Shown: positions 44,828 through 53,399, counted from the stretch's first letter. The stretch: DNA of 64,000 bases from Lacibacter sp. H375 (GCF_037892425.1 NZ_JBBKTT010000002.1:205732-269731); one strand, 5' to 3'. Numbers and translations: made by a program. Notes: generated by a model from the letters alone, not told the origin.

Positions 44828-45829
44828 ATGAATAAGCCATTATCAACACTAACAAGGATGTTATCCTTCATTTGCGGAACCGCTTTATTCGTTGTCATTT
44901 TTGTGCCTATGTGGCGCATTGATCTTACTGCACCTCAATATCCTGAGGGCCTTGTATTAAAGATTCATGCGGATAAACTGGCAGGTGATGTTGATGTCAT
45001 CAGCGGACTGAATCACTACATTGGTATGCGTAGGCTACGTACCGAAGATTTTGTTGAGTTTACGATATTGCCTTATCTAATTGGAGCATTTGCACTGTTT
45101 GGTATTCTATCATTTCTAGTCAACCGACGTTGGTTCTTTTACACATGGACTGTACTTTATATTGCGTTTGGTGTAATTGCCATGTTTGATTTTTACCGCT
45201 GGGAATATAATTATGGTCATAACCTTGACCCGGATGCTGCCATTATTGTACCAGGCATGGCTTACCAACCACCGTTGATAGGCTTTAAGCAGTTATTGAA
45301 TTTTGGCGCTTATTCTTTTCCCGATATTGGCGGTTATATTTTTCTTTCTGTTGGACTTATACTTGTGATACTTGCTTACCGTGAGTGGAAAATAAAACCG
45401 AAAACGATTGTTGCTACAACTTCTTTCTTGTTGATGTTAACAATGCAGGGATGTTCAAGTGGTCCACAACCAATCAGTTTTGGAAAAGATGCCTGTCATT
45501 TTTGTAAGATGGTGATCAGCGATCATCATTTTGGTGCAGAGGTGATTACGGATAAGAACAAAGTGTACAAGTTTGATGATGTGCATTGCGTGATTTCTTT
45601 TATGAAATCAGGCGACGTGCCTTCAACCGAAATTGCTTCTGTTTACCTGGTTGATTTTGCCGAGAAAGGAAAATTGGTAAAGGCTGAAGAAAGTTTTTTG
45701 TTACAAGGTGAACAGTTACGCAGCCCGATGGGTGGTAATGTAGCTGCATTTACAGTTGCCGACAGTATGAAAAAATTTCAACAGGAAATAAATGGATCGT
45801 CGGTTAACTGGCAAGATCTTCTTAAATAA
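44828..45829 (+). CDS. nosL: Membrane domain fused to NosL copper chaperone
   Basis: 333 residues. The first 190 form a four-helix membrane domain (FVVIFVPMWRIDL, LIGAFALFGILSFLV, VLYIAFGVIAMF, FLSVGLILVILAY) with a 60-residue external loop. Next comes a second signal-like helix ending in a lipobox-like LTMQGC (C209), then a complete NosL domain with C223-H-F-C226-K-M228 (copper-binding CxFCxM) and the FDDVHCVISFM segment. NosL delivers copper to NosZ. The internal lipobox looks like the remnant of a formerly separate lipoprotein NosL. Its stop overlaps the nosD start by one base. Confidence 0.93.
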   Translation: MNKPLSTLTRMLSFICGTALFVVIFVPMWRIDLTAPQYPEGLVLKIHADKLAGDVDVISGLNHYIGMRRLRTEDFVEFTILPYLIGAFALFGILSFLVNRRWFFYTWTVLYIAFGVIAMFDFYRWEYNYGHNLDPDAAIIVPGMAYQPPLIGFKQLLNFGAYSFPDIGGYIFLSVGLILVILAYREWKIKPKTIVATTSFLLMLTMQGCSSGPQPISFGKDACHFCKMVISDHHFGAEVITDKNKVYKFDDVHCVISFMKSGDVPSTEIASVYLVDFAEKGKLVKAEESFLLQGEQLRSPMGGNVAAFTVADSMKKFQQEINGSSVNWQDLLK

Positions 45830-47064
45830 TGAAATTATTAATCACCATACTATCTATTCTTCTTTTTTCATCTGCCGTTTCAGCCCGCACATTACGTGTA
45901 GGCACTAAACAGCCGATCCGTTCTGTTAAGCAAGCAGTGCAACAGGCTGCTGATGGCGATACGGTAATGGTTTTTGCAGGTGTGTACAAAGAAGGGCAGA
46001 TCACGATCAATAAAAAGTTAGTGCTGCTTGGTATAAATTTTCCTGTGCTTGATGGAGAACGCAAGTATGAGATCATCACCATCAATGCAAACGGCGTTGT
46101 GATGGAAGGGTTCATATTCCGTAATGCAGGCCGCAGCAGTTATAATGATATTGCTGCTTTACGTATTGCGGAAAGCCGTCGTGTAGTTATCCGTAACAAT
46201 CAGTTTCAAAACAGTTATTTTGGTATTTACTCGCAACATGCAACAGCTTGTATCATTACAGGTAATAAGTTGAGCTCCGATGCGAAAGATGAAATTTCTT
46301 CCGGTAACGGTATTCATTGCTGGAAGAGTGATAGCATGCAGATCAGTAACAATTACGTTACCGGTCATCGTGATGGTATTTATTTTGAATTTGTAACCAA
46401 CTCTGTCATCAAACAAAACAACAGTACAAAAAATGTGAGGTATGGTTTGCATTTTATGTTTTCCAATACCAATTCATATATAGCCAACAGGTTTACCGAT
46501 AATGGTGCAGGTGTAGCGGTGATGTATTCAAAAGGCATCAGCATGTATCACAACACATTTGCTGATAACTGGGGAACGGCTGCTTACGGCATTTTAATGA
46601 AGGATATTACTGATAGCCATGTGGAGGGAAATGTTTTCAAACGCAATACAGTAGGAGTGATGATGGAAGGAAGCAACCGCATCGATCTTGTCAAAAATTC
46701 ATTTGAAAATAATGGCTGGGCATTGAAGATACAGGCCAGCTGTATGGAAAATAATATCAAACAGAATAATTTTCGCACTAATTCATTTGATGTGGCTACC
46801 AACGGAGAACTGATGCTCAATAAATTTTTCAAGAACTACTGGGATAAATATGAAGGCTATGATCTCAACCGTAACGGAATTGGAGATGTGCCTTACCGTC
46901 CTGTAAGTATGTTCTCGATGATCGGCGAACGAAACAACTCCAGCATGATGCTTTACCGCAGTTTTATTGTGGGGCTGCTTGATAAAGCAGAAAAAATGTT
47001 GCCGGTAATTACACCTGTTGAATTAAAAGATGATGAACCCCTTATGAAACCAATTAAATTCTAA
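45829..47064 (+). CDS. nosD: NosD, periplasmic copper-site maturation protein
   Basis: 411 residues with signal peptide (KLLITILSILLFSSAVSA). It is built of right-handed parallel beta-helix repeats (CASH type; e.g. VVIRNNQFQNSYFGIYSQHATACIITGNKL, HVEGNVFKRNTVGVMMEGSNRIDLVKNSFENNGW). NosD works with the NosFY transporter in building the copper-sulfur CuZ centre of NosZ. The TAATG overlap with the previous gene and the 3-nt gap to nosF show translational coupling. It is slightly shorter than proteobacterial NosD but complete. Confidence 0.95.
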   Translation: MKLLITILSILLFSSAVSARTLRVGTKQPIRSVKQAVQQAADGDTVMVFAGVYKEGQITINKKLVLLGINFPVLDGERKYEIITINANGVVMEGFIFRNAGRSSYNDIAALRIAESRRVVIRNNQFQNSYFGIYSQHATACIITGNKLSSDAKDEISSGNGIHCWKSDSMQISNNYVTGHRDGIYFEFVTNSVIKQNNSTKNVRYGLHFMFSNTNSYIANRFTDNGAGVAVMYSKGISMYHNTFADNWGTAAYGILMKDITDSHVEGNVFKRNTVGVMMEGSNRIDLVKNSFENNGWALKIQASCMENNIKQNNFRTNSFDVATNGELMLNKFFKNYWDKYEGYDLNRNGIGDVPYRPVSMFSMIGERNNSSMMLYRSFIVGLLDKAEKMLPVITPVELKDDEPLMKPIKF

Positions 47065-47067
47065 GCC

Positions 47068-47766
47068 ATGATCATCGCCAGTAACGTTACAAAAACATTC
47101 GGCAAATTAAAAGCACTCGATAATGTGAGTGTTAACTGCAATCGTGGACAAACCATTGCATTGATCGGCCCTAACGGCAGTGGTAAAACAACATTGATTA
47201 AATCAATACTCGGAATGGTAGTGCCAGATAGTGGCTTTATCACGTTCGATCAACATAATATCCTGCACAACTGGATGTACCGTGAACGTATTGGTTATAT
47301 GCCGCAGATCGGTCGTTATCCTGATAACATGACGATTGCCCAGGTATTTACCATGATGCGTGATATCCGGAAAAATCCCACAGCAACAGATGAAGAACTC
47401 ATCAACGAATTTGGATTAAATGAGATGATGCAGAAAAAAATGCGGACGCTTAGTGGTGGCACAAGACAAAAAGTAAGTGCGGCGCTTGCATTTTTATTTA
47501 ATCCTGATGTATTGATCCTTGACGAACCAACTGCAGGGCTTGATCCTGTGGCATCTGAAGTGCTCAAACAAAAGATCATCAGGGAAAAACAAAAAGGAAA
47601 ACTTATTCTCATTACATCGCATATCTTAAGCGAGCTTGATGATGTGGTGAGTGAAATTATTTATATGCAGGATGGCAAATTACAGTTTCATAAATCGCTG
47701 CAGCAATTGCAGGAAGACACAGGTGAAATGAAATTAGCAAAAGCCTTTGCACAAATCATGAAATAA
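47068..47766 (+). CDS. nosF: NosF, ABC transporter ATP-binding protein
   Basis: 232-residue ABC ATPase: Walker A G34-P-N-G-S-G-K40, Q-loop in GYMPQIGRYPDN, signature LSGGTRQKVSAALA, Walker B VLILDEPTAGLDP and H-loop in LITSHILSELDD. It energises the NosFY complex that supports NosD in assembling the NosZ copper centre. It lies 3 nt after nosD and 5 nt before nosY. Confidence 0.96.
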   Translation: MIIASNVTKTFGKLKALDNVSVNCNRGQTIALIGPNGSGKTTLIKSILGMVVPDSGFITFDQHNILHNWMYRERIGYMPQIGRYPDNMTIAQVFTMMRDIRKNPTATDEELINEFGLNEMMQKKMRTLSGGTRQKVSAALAFLFNPDVLILDEPTAGLDPVASEVLKQKIIREKQKGKLILITSHILSELDDVVSEIIYMQDGKLQFHKSLQQLQEDTGEMKLAKAFAQIMK

Positions 47767-47771
47767 AGATT

Positions 47772-48539
47772 ATGAGAACGATTGTTAAACATGTCCTGCT
47801 CGATCTTATCCGTAACAGGATCATCATGGCCTATACTTTTTTTCTGCTGGCCATGTCGTTCGGTATTTTTAATATGGATGAAAATGCAACAAAGGGCATT
47901 ATGAGCTTAATGAACCTGGTGCTTATTTTTATCCCGCTGGTGAGTATTATTTTCTCAACTATTTATGTGTATAATTCTTCTGAATTTATTGAGTTACTGG
48001 TAGCACAACCGTTAAAGCGTAAAAGTTTGTGGTTAAGTATTTATGCCGGCTTGTCCTCATCACTTGTACTTGCATTTTTGGTTGGCGTTGGTATTCCTGT
48101 ATTGATCTACGATGGCACGAGTACCGGTTACATATTGTTGCTCTCAGGTGTTTTTCAAACATTGATCTTTACAGGAATTGCGCTGCTTGCATCAGTGGTA
48201 ACAAGAGATAAAGCAAAAGGAATTGGAGTGTCGGTATTGCTGTGGTTCTTTTTTACGTTAATCTATGATGCAATTGTGTTAATGTTGCTATTCCGTTTTA
48301 GTGATTATCCATTGGAGAAGCCGATGATCGCATTAAGTATGCTTAACCCGGTTGATCTGTCAAGAATTTTGATCTTATTAAAACTCGATATATCTGCACT
48401 TATGGGTTATACTGGTGCTGTGTTCAGTGATTTTTTTGGCAGTGCAAGTGGAATGTTATTATCGGCGCTTGTATTGTTAGTATGGGCAATTGTACCGGTG
48501 TGGTTGTCTATGAAGAAATTTCAACGTAAGGATCTTTAA
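47772..48539 (+). CDS. nosY: NosY, ABC transporter permease
   Basis: 255 residues with six predicted membrane helices, of the ABC-2 type NosY family: first helix RIIMAYTFFLLAMSFGIFNMDE, then NLVLIFIPLVSIIFSTIYVYNSSEFIELLVAQPLKR, which is the typical NosY signature region. It pairs with NosF. The next gene, a cupin, starts 9 nt later, so the operon continues. Confidence 0.94.
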   Translation: MRTIVKHVLLDLIRNRIIMAYTFFLLAMSFGIFNMDENATKGIMSLMNLVLIFIPLVSIIFSTIYVYNSSEFIELLVAQPLKRKSLWLSIYAGLSSSLVLAFLVGVGIPVLIYDGTSTGYILLLSGVFQTLIFTGIALLASVVTRDKAKGIGVSVLLWFFFTLIYDAIVLMLLFRFSDYPLEKPMIALSMLNPVDLSRILILLKLDISALMGYTGAVFSDFFGSASGMLLSALVLLVWAIVPVWLSMKKFQRKDL

Positions 48540-48548
48540 AAGAAAAAA

Positions 48549-48839
48549 ATGCATTTAGGAAATCTATCAGACCAGATCCGATTTGGGAAGACAACAAAAA
48601 CATCTGTTTATAAAGATGAGCGTATGAATGTGATGTTGCTCAACCTGCCCGAAGGTGAAGTATTAAAACCACATGTTTCAAAAACAGATGCATTCCTTGT
48701 AGTGCAGAAGGGAGAATGTGAATTTACACTTGAAGGACAGCTGCATCATTTAAAACGTGGTGATCTGTTTTCTTTCAAAGCGAACCAGGTGCATGCATTG
48801 AAAGCGCTCACGGATTTCAGTATGATGATCATAAAATAG
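48549..48839 (+). CDS. Small cupin-domain protein
   Basis: 96-residue single cupin: the first motif is partly degenerate (PEGEVLKPHVSKTDAFLVVQKGECEFTLEGQ) and the second, GDLFSFKANQVHALKALTDF, retains the His. It could bind a metal. It lies between nosY and a truncated haemoglobin in the nos operon. No enzymatic role is known to me; sensing or handling a reactive nitrogen or metal species is conceivable. Confidence 0.85.
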   Translation: MHLGNLSDQIRFGKTTKTSVYKDERMNVMLLNLPEGEVLKPHVSKTDAFLVVQKGECEFTLEGQLHHLKRGDLFSFKANQVHALKALTDFSMMIIK

Positions 48840-48844
48840 AAATC

Positions 48845-49240
48845 ATGAAAAAGGAAATGGAAAATCGTGAAGATGTGATCTTATTGGTGAACACATTCTA
48901 CGATAAAGTAAAACCCGATCCGTTGATTGGTTTTTTCTTCAACAAAGTTGTAGATGTGCATTGGGAAAAACATTTGCCAGTGATGTATAACTTCTGGGAG
49001 AATATTATTTTTCACACAGGTGCTTACACAGGTAATCCCATGCGAATTCACATGGATCTTCATCAGAAATCAACCATGAAGAAGGAACATTTTGACCGCT
49101 GGATACAATTGTTCAACGAAACAATTGATGAGCTGTTTGAAGGGGAGAAAGCAGAACAGGCAAAGCAACGGGCCTTATCTATTGCAACTGTTATGCAGAT
49201 CAATATTGCACAACTACCCAGGCAGGAAAATATTTATTAA
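48845..49240 (+). CDS. Group III truncated haemoglobin
   Basis: 131 residues with the truncated globin fold of group III: FYDKVKPDPLIGFFFNKVVDVHWEKHLPVMYNFWENIIFHTGAYTGNPMRIHMDLH. The proximal haem His is in the MDLHQKS-type F helix, and the B10/E7 region aromatic residues are present. Such globins bind NO or O2 and often neighbour nitrogen-oxide respiration genes. It is last in the nos operon, 5 nt after the cupin, and is closed by a strong terminator. Confidence 0.93.
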   Translation: MKKEMENREDVILLVNTFYDKVKPDPLIGFFFNKVVDVHWEKHLPVMYNFWENIIFHTGAYTGNPMRIHMDLHQKSTMKKEHFDRWIQLFNETIDELFEGEKAEQAKQRALSIATVMQINIAQLPRQENIY

Positions 49241-49258
49241 CTAGTTTATGAGAACGGA

Positions 49259-49288
49259 AAAGGCATCCAATTGGATGCCTTTATTTTT
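49259..49288 (+). terminator. Terminator of the nos operon
   Basis: Perfect 10-bp stem AAAGGCATCC / GGATGCCTTT (49259-49268, 49273-49282), loop AATT, then ATTTTT. It lies between the convergent nos operon and fasciclin gene. Confidence 0.9.
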
Positions 49289-49302
49289 AGGAGTTAGTAA
49301 GG

Positions 49303-49863
49303 TTATTTTTTGGGAGGTAACAATACCGCATCAACAACATAAATAATTCCGTTTGATGCAGGAACTGTGGCAACAATGTTTGCACCATTCACTGTCATCT
49401 TTCCATCCTTATTGCCAATCGTAACTGATTGGCCGTTTGCCATGCCATACGTCATGCCATCGGCCATCAATGCATCTTTTAATACTCCAACATACACATG
49501 GTATTCAAGAATATCACGCAGTGTGTTTTTGTTTTCCGGTTTTACCAAGTTGTCAAGTGTGCCTTTTGGTAAAAGATCAAATGCAGCATTGGTAGGAGCA
49601 AACACCGTAAACGGCCCCGCATTGCTCAGCACATCAACATATTCGGCAGCTTTTAATGCAGCCACTAACGTGGTATGGTCTTTACTGCCAACGGCAACTT
49701 TCACCACATCTTTTTGTGATTCATCATCTTGCACGGCCGATTGACCGGCTGCATTTGCTGCGCCAGGTTCGCTTGTTGTGGTGTTAGAAGCCTGTTCGCT
49801 TGCAGAATTGCAGGCTACTGTAAGTGAAAGAAGGGTGGCTGCCATGAAGGAAAAATACTTCAT
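49303..49863 (-). CDS. Fasciclin-domain lipoprotein
   Basis: 186 residues from the internal ATG at 49863, chosen because the lipoprotein signal (KYFSFMAATLLSLTVAC, lipobox) begins there; an upstream ATG at 49905 would bury it. One fasciclin (FAS1) domain follows a short Ser/Ala linker: DHTTLVAALKAAEYVDVLSNAGPFTVFAPTNAAFDLLP (H1), LRDILEYHVYVG, and the terminal IVATVPASNGIIYVVDAVLLP (H2). FAS1 lipoproteins act in adhesion or matrix contacts. An FNR-type box (49937-49950) lies in the divergent promoter region, linking it to the nos cluster. Confidence 0.9.
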   Translation of the reverse strand: MKYFSFMAATLLSLTVACNSASEQASNTTTSEPGAANAAGQSAVQDDESQKDVVKVAVGSKDHTTLVAALKAAEYVDVLSNAGPFTVFAPTNAAFDLLPKGTLDNLVKPENKNTLRDILEYHVYVGVLKDALMADGMTYGMANGQSVTIGNKDGKMTVNGANIVATVPASNGIIYVVDAVLLPPKK

Positions 49864-49936
49864 ATAGTTTGGTTTTTTTGTTGAACAAATACTGTGGAAA
49901 TTCAATCCAAAGTAGAACTGAAGCGCTTACTTTTTT

Positions 49937-49950
49937 ATGACCTGAATCAT
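49937..49950. promoter_or_regulatory. FNR-type box 4 between the fasciclin and small membrane genes
   Basis: ATGAC-CTGA-ATCAT, the same half-sites as box 3 at 42142. Its centre is about 40 nt before the expected start of the plus-strand small gene (TAACTTG near 49969) and about 64 nt from a minus-strand AGTATTTG, so it could serve both. Confidence 0.6.
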
Positions 49951-49998
49951 ATCTGCACAACATTTCTGTAACTTGCATTGTTACAAAAGAAAAACGAT

Positions 49999-50175
49999 AT
50001 GGGTATCCTCCGCCAGGTAGCAGAATATTTATATATCAAGAAGCCTGATCCTAACCAGGAAAAAACGCAGTGGATGAAATACATGCACGGTATTAACCGC
50101 ATTTCCATTTTTGTATTTCTGTTTGCAATGATGGTAATGTTGGTACGTTGGGTAATTCTTCCCCTGTTTAAATAA
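49999..50175 (+). CDS. Small membrane protein, 58 residues
   Basis: 58 residues from ATG 49999: a cytosolic N-terminal part (GILRQVAEYLYIKKPDPNQ, WMKYMHGINRIS) and one membrane helix (IFVFLFAMMVMLVRWVILPLF). It resembles a small conserved Bacteroidota membrane family (a DUF6728-like pattern, from memory) without known function. It sits under FNR-type box 4, which hints at expression under low oxygen or nitrogen oxides. A TTG at 49978 would add 7 residues. Confidence 0.75.
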   Translation: MGILRQVAEYLYIKKPDPNQEKTQWMKYMHGINRISIFVFLFAMMVMLVRWVILPLFK

Positions 50176-50179
50176 AATA

Positions 50180-51304
50180 TTACTGCTGTAAAAAATCAAT
50201 AATCGATTTGGCTGCTTTTAACGAAGCATGACCACCAGCTTGTAATTTATCTTTCAGCTGTTTGTAATCCTGTTGCAGTTCCTCACGTCTTGGAGAACCG
50301 GGTAAGATGAGTTGTAATTCTTTGCTGAGATTTAATGCATTCATTTCATGTTGTATCAATTCCTTCACCACTTCTTTATCCATGATGAGGTTTACCAATG
50401 AAATGTATTTGATGTTCACCAAACGTTTAGCGATCTGGTAACTGATCTCGTTGCCTTTATAACAAACCACTTCAGGTACTTCAAACAAAGCTGTTTCTAA
50501 AGTTGCTGTGCCCGATGTTACCAATGCAGCTGTTGATTGTTGTAATAAAGCATAGGTCTGATTATTGACATATGATACATTTTCATACGGCCTTAATAAT
50601 TCATTGTAAAAAGATGCATCAAGCCCCGGCGCTTTGGCAACAATAAATTGATAATTGCTGAACTGCCTGCTCACTTCAAGCATCACAGGTAATTTTTTTA
50701 AGATCTCCTGTTTGCGGCTGCCGGGTAATAATGCAATGATCTGTTTGGTTGCATCAATTGGTATCCCCGGTTGTAATGCGATTGATTCTTTTTTTGATCG
50801 TTCCACTTCTTCGATCAGGGGATGACCAACATATTCTACTTCCCAATTCCATTTCTTTTTGTAGTAATCTTTTTCAAACGGAAGAATCACCAGCATCCGA
50901 TCAATACATTGCTTCATCATCTTCACACGGTTTTCTTTCCATGCCCATACCTGTGGAGAGATGTAGTAAACAACTTTTATATTTTCTTCCTTTGCCCATT
51001 TAGCAATACGTAAATTAAAACCGGGATAATCGATCAACACCAATACATCAGGACGATGTTCCAATATATCTTCCTTGCAAAAAGAAAGGTTGTTGAAAAT
51101 AGTGCGTAAGTTTTTGATCACTTCCACAAAACCCATAAAAGCAAGATCACGGTAATGTTTTACAAGTGTGGCACCTGCTGCCTGCATTTTTTCACCACCC
51201 CAGCAACGGATATTGGCTGTTGTATCATGCTTATGCAATTCTTTAATCAGGTTACTTCCGTGTAAATCGCCGCTTGCTTCGCCTGCTATGATGTAATAAT
51301 TCAT
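50180..51304 (-). CDS. lpxB: Lipid-A-disaccharide synthase
   Basis: Condenses UDP-2,3-diacylglucosamine with lipid X in lipid A synthesis, at the inner-membrane surface. 374 residues from ATG 51304, chosen because the family begins YYIIAGEASGDLHGSNLIKEL; a 20-residue upstream extension is unlike the family. Conserved stretches are CWGGEKMQAAG, DYPGFNLRIAKWAKE, YYISPQVWAWKENRV, FEKDYYKKKWNWEVEYVGHPL, LLPGSRKQEI and TSGTATLETALF. It ends 5 nt from the convergent small membrane gene. Confidence 0.96.
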   Translation of the reverse strand: MNYYIIAGEASGDLHGSNLIKELHKHDTTANIRCWGGEKMQAAGATLVKHYRDLAFMGFVEVIKNLRTIFNNLSFCKEDILEHRPDVLVLIDYPGFNLRIAKWAKEENIKVVYYISPQVWAWKENRVKMMKQCIDRMLVILPFEKDYYKKKWNWEVEYVGHPLIEEVERSKKESIALQPGIPIDATKQIIALLPGSRKQEILKKLPVMLEVSRQFSNYQFIVAKAPGLDASFYNELLRPYENVSYVNNQTYALLQQSTAALVTSGTATLETALFEVPEVVCYKGNEISYQIAKRLVNIKYISLVNLIMDKEVVKELIQHEMNALNLSKELQLILPGSPRREELQQDYKQLKDKLQAGGHASLKAAKSIIDFLQQ

Positions 51305-51721
51305 GTTGTAAATAATCGATCGATGAGCGTGAATGTGATATTTTGCCGTAAAGATACCAATCAATCAGCATGCGTATTTGTGCGTATTTCAGGCTGATAA
51401 CATTCTGATAATATAGCCGGAAAAGAGTTTGGGCGTCATGCAAAATAATTTCTGAAACCCTTTACCAGTAAGGGTTTTAGAAAATAATTAAGAAAGTAAC
51501 GGCCATAAAATGAACCTTTTCTTGACTTGTGCAGGAATTTGCGGGGCTGTACTTTTGTCTTGTCAACGAAGCAAATCACTAGCTTCTTCCGTACTGAATC
51601 TCCGGAGTAGAATTTAACTTAACCTGCTTGCTCCACGATACTTGCCCCACGATTTTTTGCTGCGATACTTGCCTGTAGAAAAAGCAAATAACATTTCGTA
51701 AAAATTTAAAACATAAGAAAC
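51305..51721 (+). other. 417-nt intergenic region with a strong promoter and long leader
   Basis: No gene is visible. On the left there is a hairpin AAACCCTT / AAGGGTTT around 51455-51477. A complete Bacteroidota promoter lies at 51527-51557. Its roughly 160-nt untranslated leader before the 51722 gene contains the direct repeat CGATACTTGCC (51636-51646 and 51663-51673, 27 nt apart) and a GAAGC...GCTTC stem. The leader is unusually long for this window. Confidence 0.6.
51527..51557 (+). promoter_or_regulatory. Strong consensus promoter of the 51722 gene
   Basis: TTG (51527-51529), 20-nt spacer, TACTTTTG (51550-51557), a full match to the -33/-7 consensus. The start would be near 51564. Confidence 0.75.
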
Positions 51722-52120
51722 ATGAAAAAGACAATGAAAAATGCAGCTATCGGTTTATTTACCTTATTAGCAGTAACGACAGGATTTACAGCATTCGCAA
51801 CAAACGTAAACGAATTAACTCCTGCAGCTGAGTTAAAAATGATCGGCCGTTCACAAAATCAGCCAATCTTCCAGCTCAGTCTAAATAATAAAGAAGCAGA
51901 AAAATTCGTAATTGTTGTAAAGGATGAGTTTGGTTTGATCCTTCACCAGGAAACAATCAGCGGTGTAAACATCACACGTAAATACCAGTTAAACACAGAA
52001 GAACTGGAAGGTGTAGATGTAACATTTGAAGTGATTGGTACAAAATCAACTCAGTCAACTGTTTTCAGTATCAAAAATAACACACGTGTTATAAACGAAA
52101 CAGCTATCGTTAAACTATAA
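51722..52120 (+). CDS. Secreted protein of unknown function, probably abundant
   Basis: 132 residues with a classical signal peptide (KNAAIGLFTLLAVTTGFTAFA-T). The mature 105-residue protein is predicted beta-sandwich-like (PIFQLSLNNKEAEKFVIVVKDEFGLILHQETISG, VDVTFEVIGTKSTQSTVFSIKN), like short Bacteroidota secreted proteins that resemble single T9SS-tail or Ig-like domains, but no family is recognised. The full consensus promoter, long leader and strong terminator suggest high, controlled expression. Confidence 0.85.
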   Translation: MKKTMKNAAIGLFTLLAVTTGFTAFATNVNELTPAAELKMIGRSQNQPIFQLSLNNKEAEKFVIVVKDEFGLILHQETISGVNITRKYQLNTEELEGVDVTFEVIGTKSTQSTVFSIKNNTRVINETAIVKL

Positions 52121-52149
52121 TAGTCATAATCAATAGACACAGGGTTAAC

Positions 52150-52179
52150 GGGTTGCCTCTTCAGGCAACCCTTTTTTTT
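52150..52179 (+). terminator. Intrinsic terminator after the 51722 gene
   Basis: Perfect 9-bp stem GGGTTGCCT / AGGCAACCC (52150-52158, 52163-52171) followed by T8. Confidence 0.93.
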
Positions 52180-52317
52180 AAGGCCGTTGCAACACCTGAC
52201 CTATAATAGAGAAGTTTTAATCAACCATCAAAGCGATCGTGAAAAACAAATTATCAGATGGAAGCGATGACAAGAACTATTCATTCGCATCATCCGCATC
52301 AACTTTCCTCAGCGGTC

Positions 52318-52611
52318 TTACATGAAGAATTTTGCGTAAAGGATGATTAATCCATACATTACCGTCATTGCAAAAATGCCGATGGCGGTTTTATCACGTC
52401 GTCCGTTAATAAAAATGGTAAAGAGTATGATGTTGGCAATAAGGCATAAACTTCCTACAGCCGTAAGCATCGCTTTAGTTTTGAAGAAGTATTCTACAAA
52501 TTCGCCAAACGTAATGGACGGAGTTTTAATAAAGTAGTAAATCACAAGACCAAAAATGGGGGCGAGGGCGCCCAATGCGATTCCAAAGGGTAGTTTATCG
52601 AGTTTCAGCAT
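52318..52611 (-). CDS. Small membrane protein, unknown
   Basis: 97 residues with three membrane helices (FGIALGALAPIFGLVIYYFI, AMLTAVGSLCLIANIILFTIFI, AIGIFAMTVMYGLIILYAKFF) separated by short charged loops. No family known to me. It starts inside the surE stop codon (ATGA-type one-base overlap), so it is translationally coupled to surE and probably acts in a related membrane or stationary-phase context. Confidence 0.82.
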   Translation of the reverse strand: MLKLDKLPFGIALGALAPIFGLVIYYFIKTPSITFGEFVEYFFKTKAMLTAVGSLCLIANIILFTIFINGRRDKTAIGIFAMTVMYGLIILYAKFFM

Positions 52612-53399
52612 CAGAATGTCAGTTTGGTTTCTAATTGTTTTTTGAGTTTATAATTTGTCAGGTCGAATTGAACGGGAACAACACTCACAAAATTGTGTTC
52701 AAGGGCCCAAACATCGGTATCTTTTCCTTTATCGAAGTTTTTAAACTCGCCGGTGAGCCAGTAATAATTTTTACCTGAAGGGTCGGTACGTTCATTAAAA
52801 TCTTCAACATACTTGGCATATGCCTGCCGGCAAACTTTTACGCCCTTTATAAGACTGGCATCAACGTTTGGGAAGTTTACATTCAAACAAAGATGTTTAT
52901 CCTGTTTGGTTTTGAGTAATTGCTGCACTATTAAACGGGCATATTTTTGGGCGCCGCTAAAATCGGCTTCCATACTCATATTTAATAAGGAAAAACCAAC
53001 GGAAGGAATACTTTCAATGCTTGCTTCAATAGCCGCACTCATTGTACCACTATAAATAACATTAATGCTGTGGTTGGCGCCATGGTTAATACCGCTGAGA
53101 CAAATATCTGGTTTGCGGTGCAGTACTTTATCAACCGCCAGCTTTACACAATCAACTGGTGTGCCGCTGCACTGCCAGGTTTCCACATCGTCCATTAAAT
53201 GTACTTTTTGTAAACGAAGGGGAAAACCAATAGTTATGGCATGGCCCATTCCACTTTGTGGTTTATCAGGAGCTACCACTACAATTTTCCCAAGATCTTT
53301 TACGGCTTCCACTAAGCTGCGGATGCCCGGTGCTGTAACACCATCGTCGTTTGTGATAAGGATGATGGGTTGTTCTTTCGGTTTCTTTGCTTTGGCCAT
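52611..53399 (-). CDS. surE: 5'/3'-nucleotidase SurE
   Basis: Metal-dependent nucleoside-monophosphate phosphatase important in stationary phase. 262 residues from ATG 53399 (a TTG three codons earlier is less likely). Signature N-D-D-G in ILITNDDGVTAPGIRSL near residue 17, then VVVAPDKPQSGMGHAITI, the metal-binding Ser/Asn stretch CLSGINHGANHSINVIYSGTMSAAIEA, and SLLNMS. Length and motifs are canonical. It lies upstream of, and coupled to, the small membrane gene; an HTH-S24 regulator is divergently encoded 290 nt away. Confidence 0.95.
   Translation of the reverse strand: MAKAKKPKEQPIILITNDDGVTAPGIRSLVEAVKDLGKIVVVAPDKPQSGMGHAITIGFPLRLQKVHLMDDVETWQCSGTPVDCVKLAVDKVLHRKPDICLSGINHGANHSINVIYSGTMSAAIEASIESIPSVGFSLLNMSMEADFSGAQKYARLIVQQLLKTKQDKHLCLNVNFPNVDASLIKGVKVCRQAYAKYVEDFNERTDPSGKNYYWLTGEFKNFDKGKDTDVWALEHNFVSVVPVQFDLTNYKLKKQLETKLTF

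Noticed and set aside
51636..51673. CRISPR-like or tandem repeat array from CGATACTTGCC
   Set aside because: Only two short copies in a leader, and no cas genes in the window.
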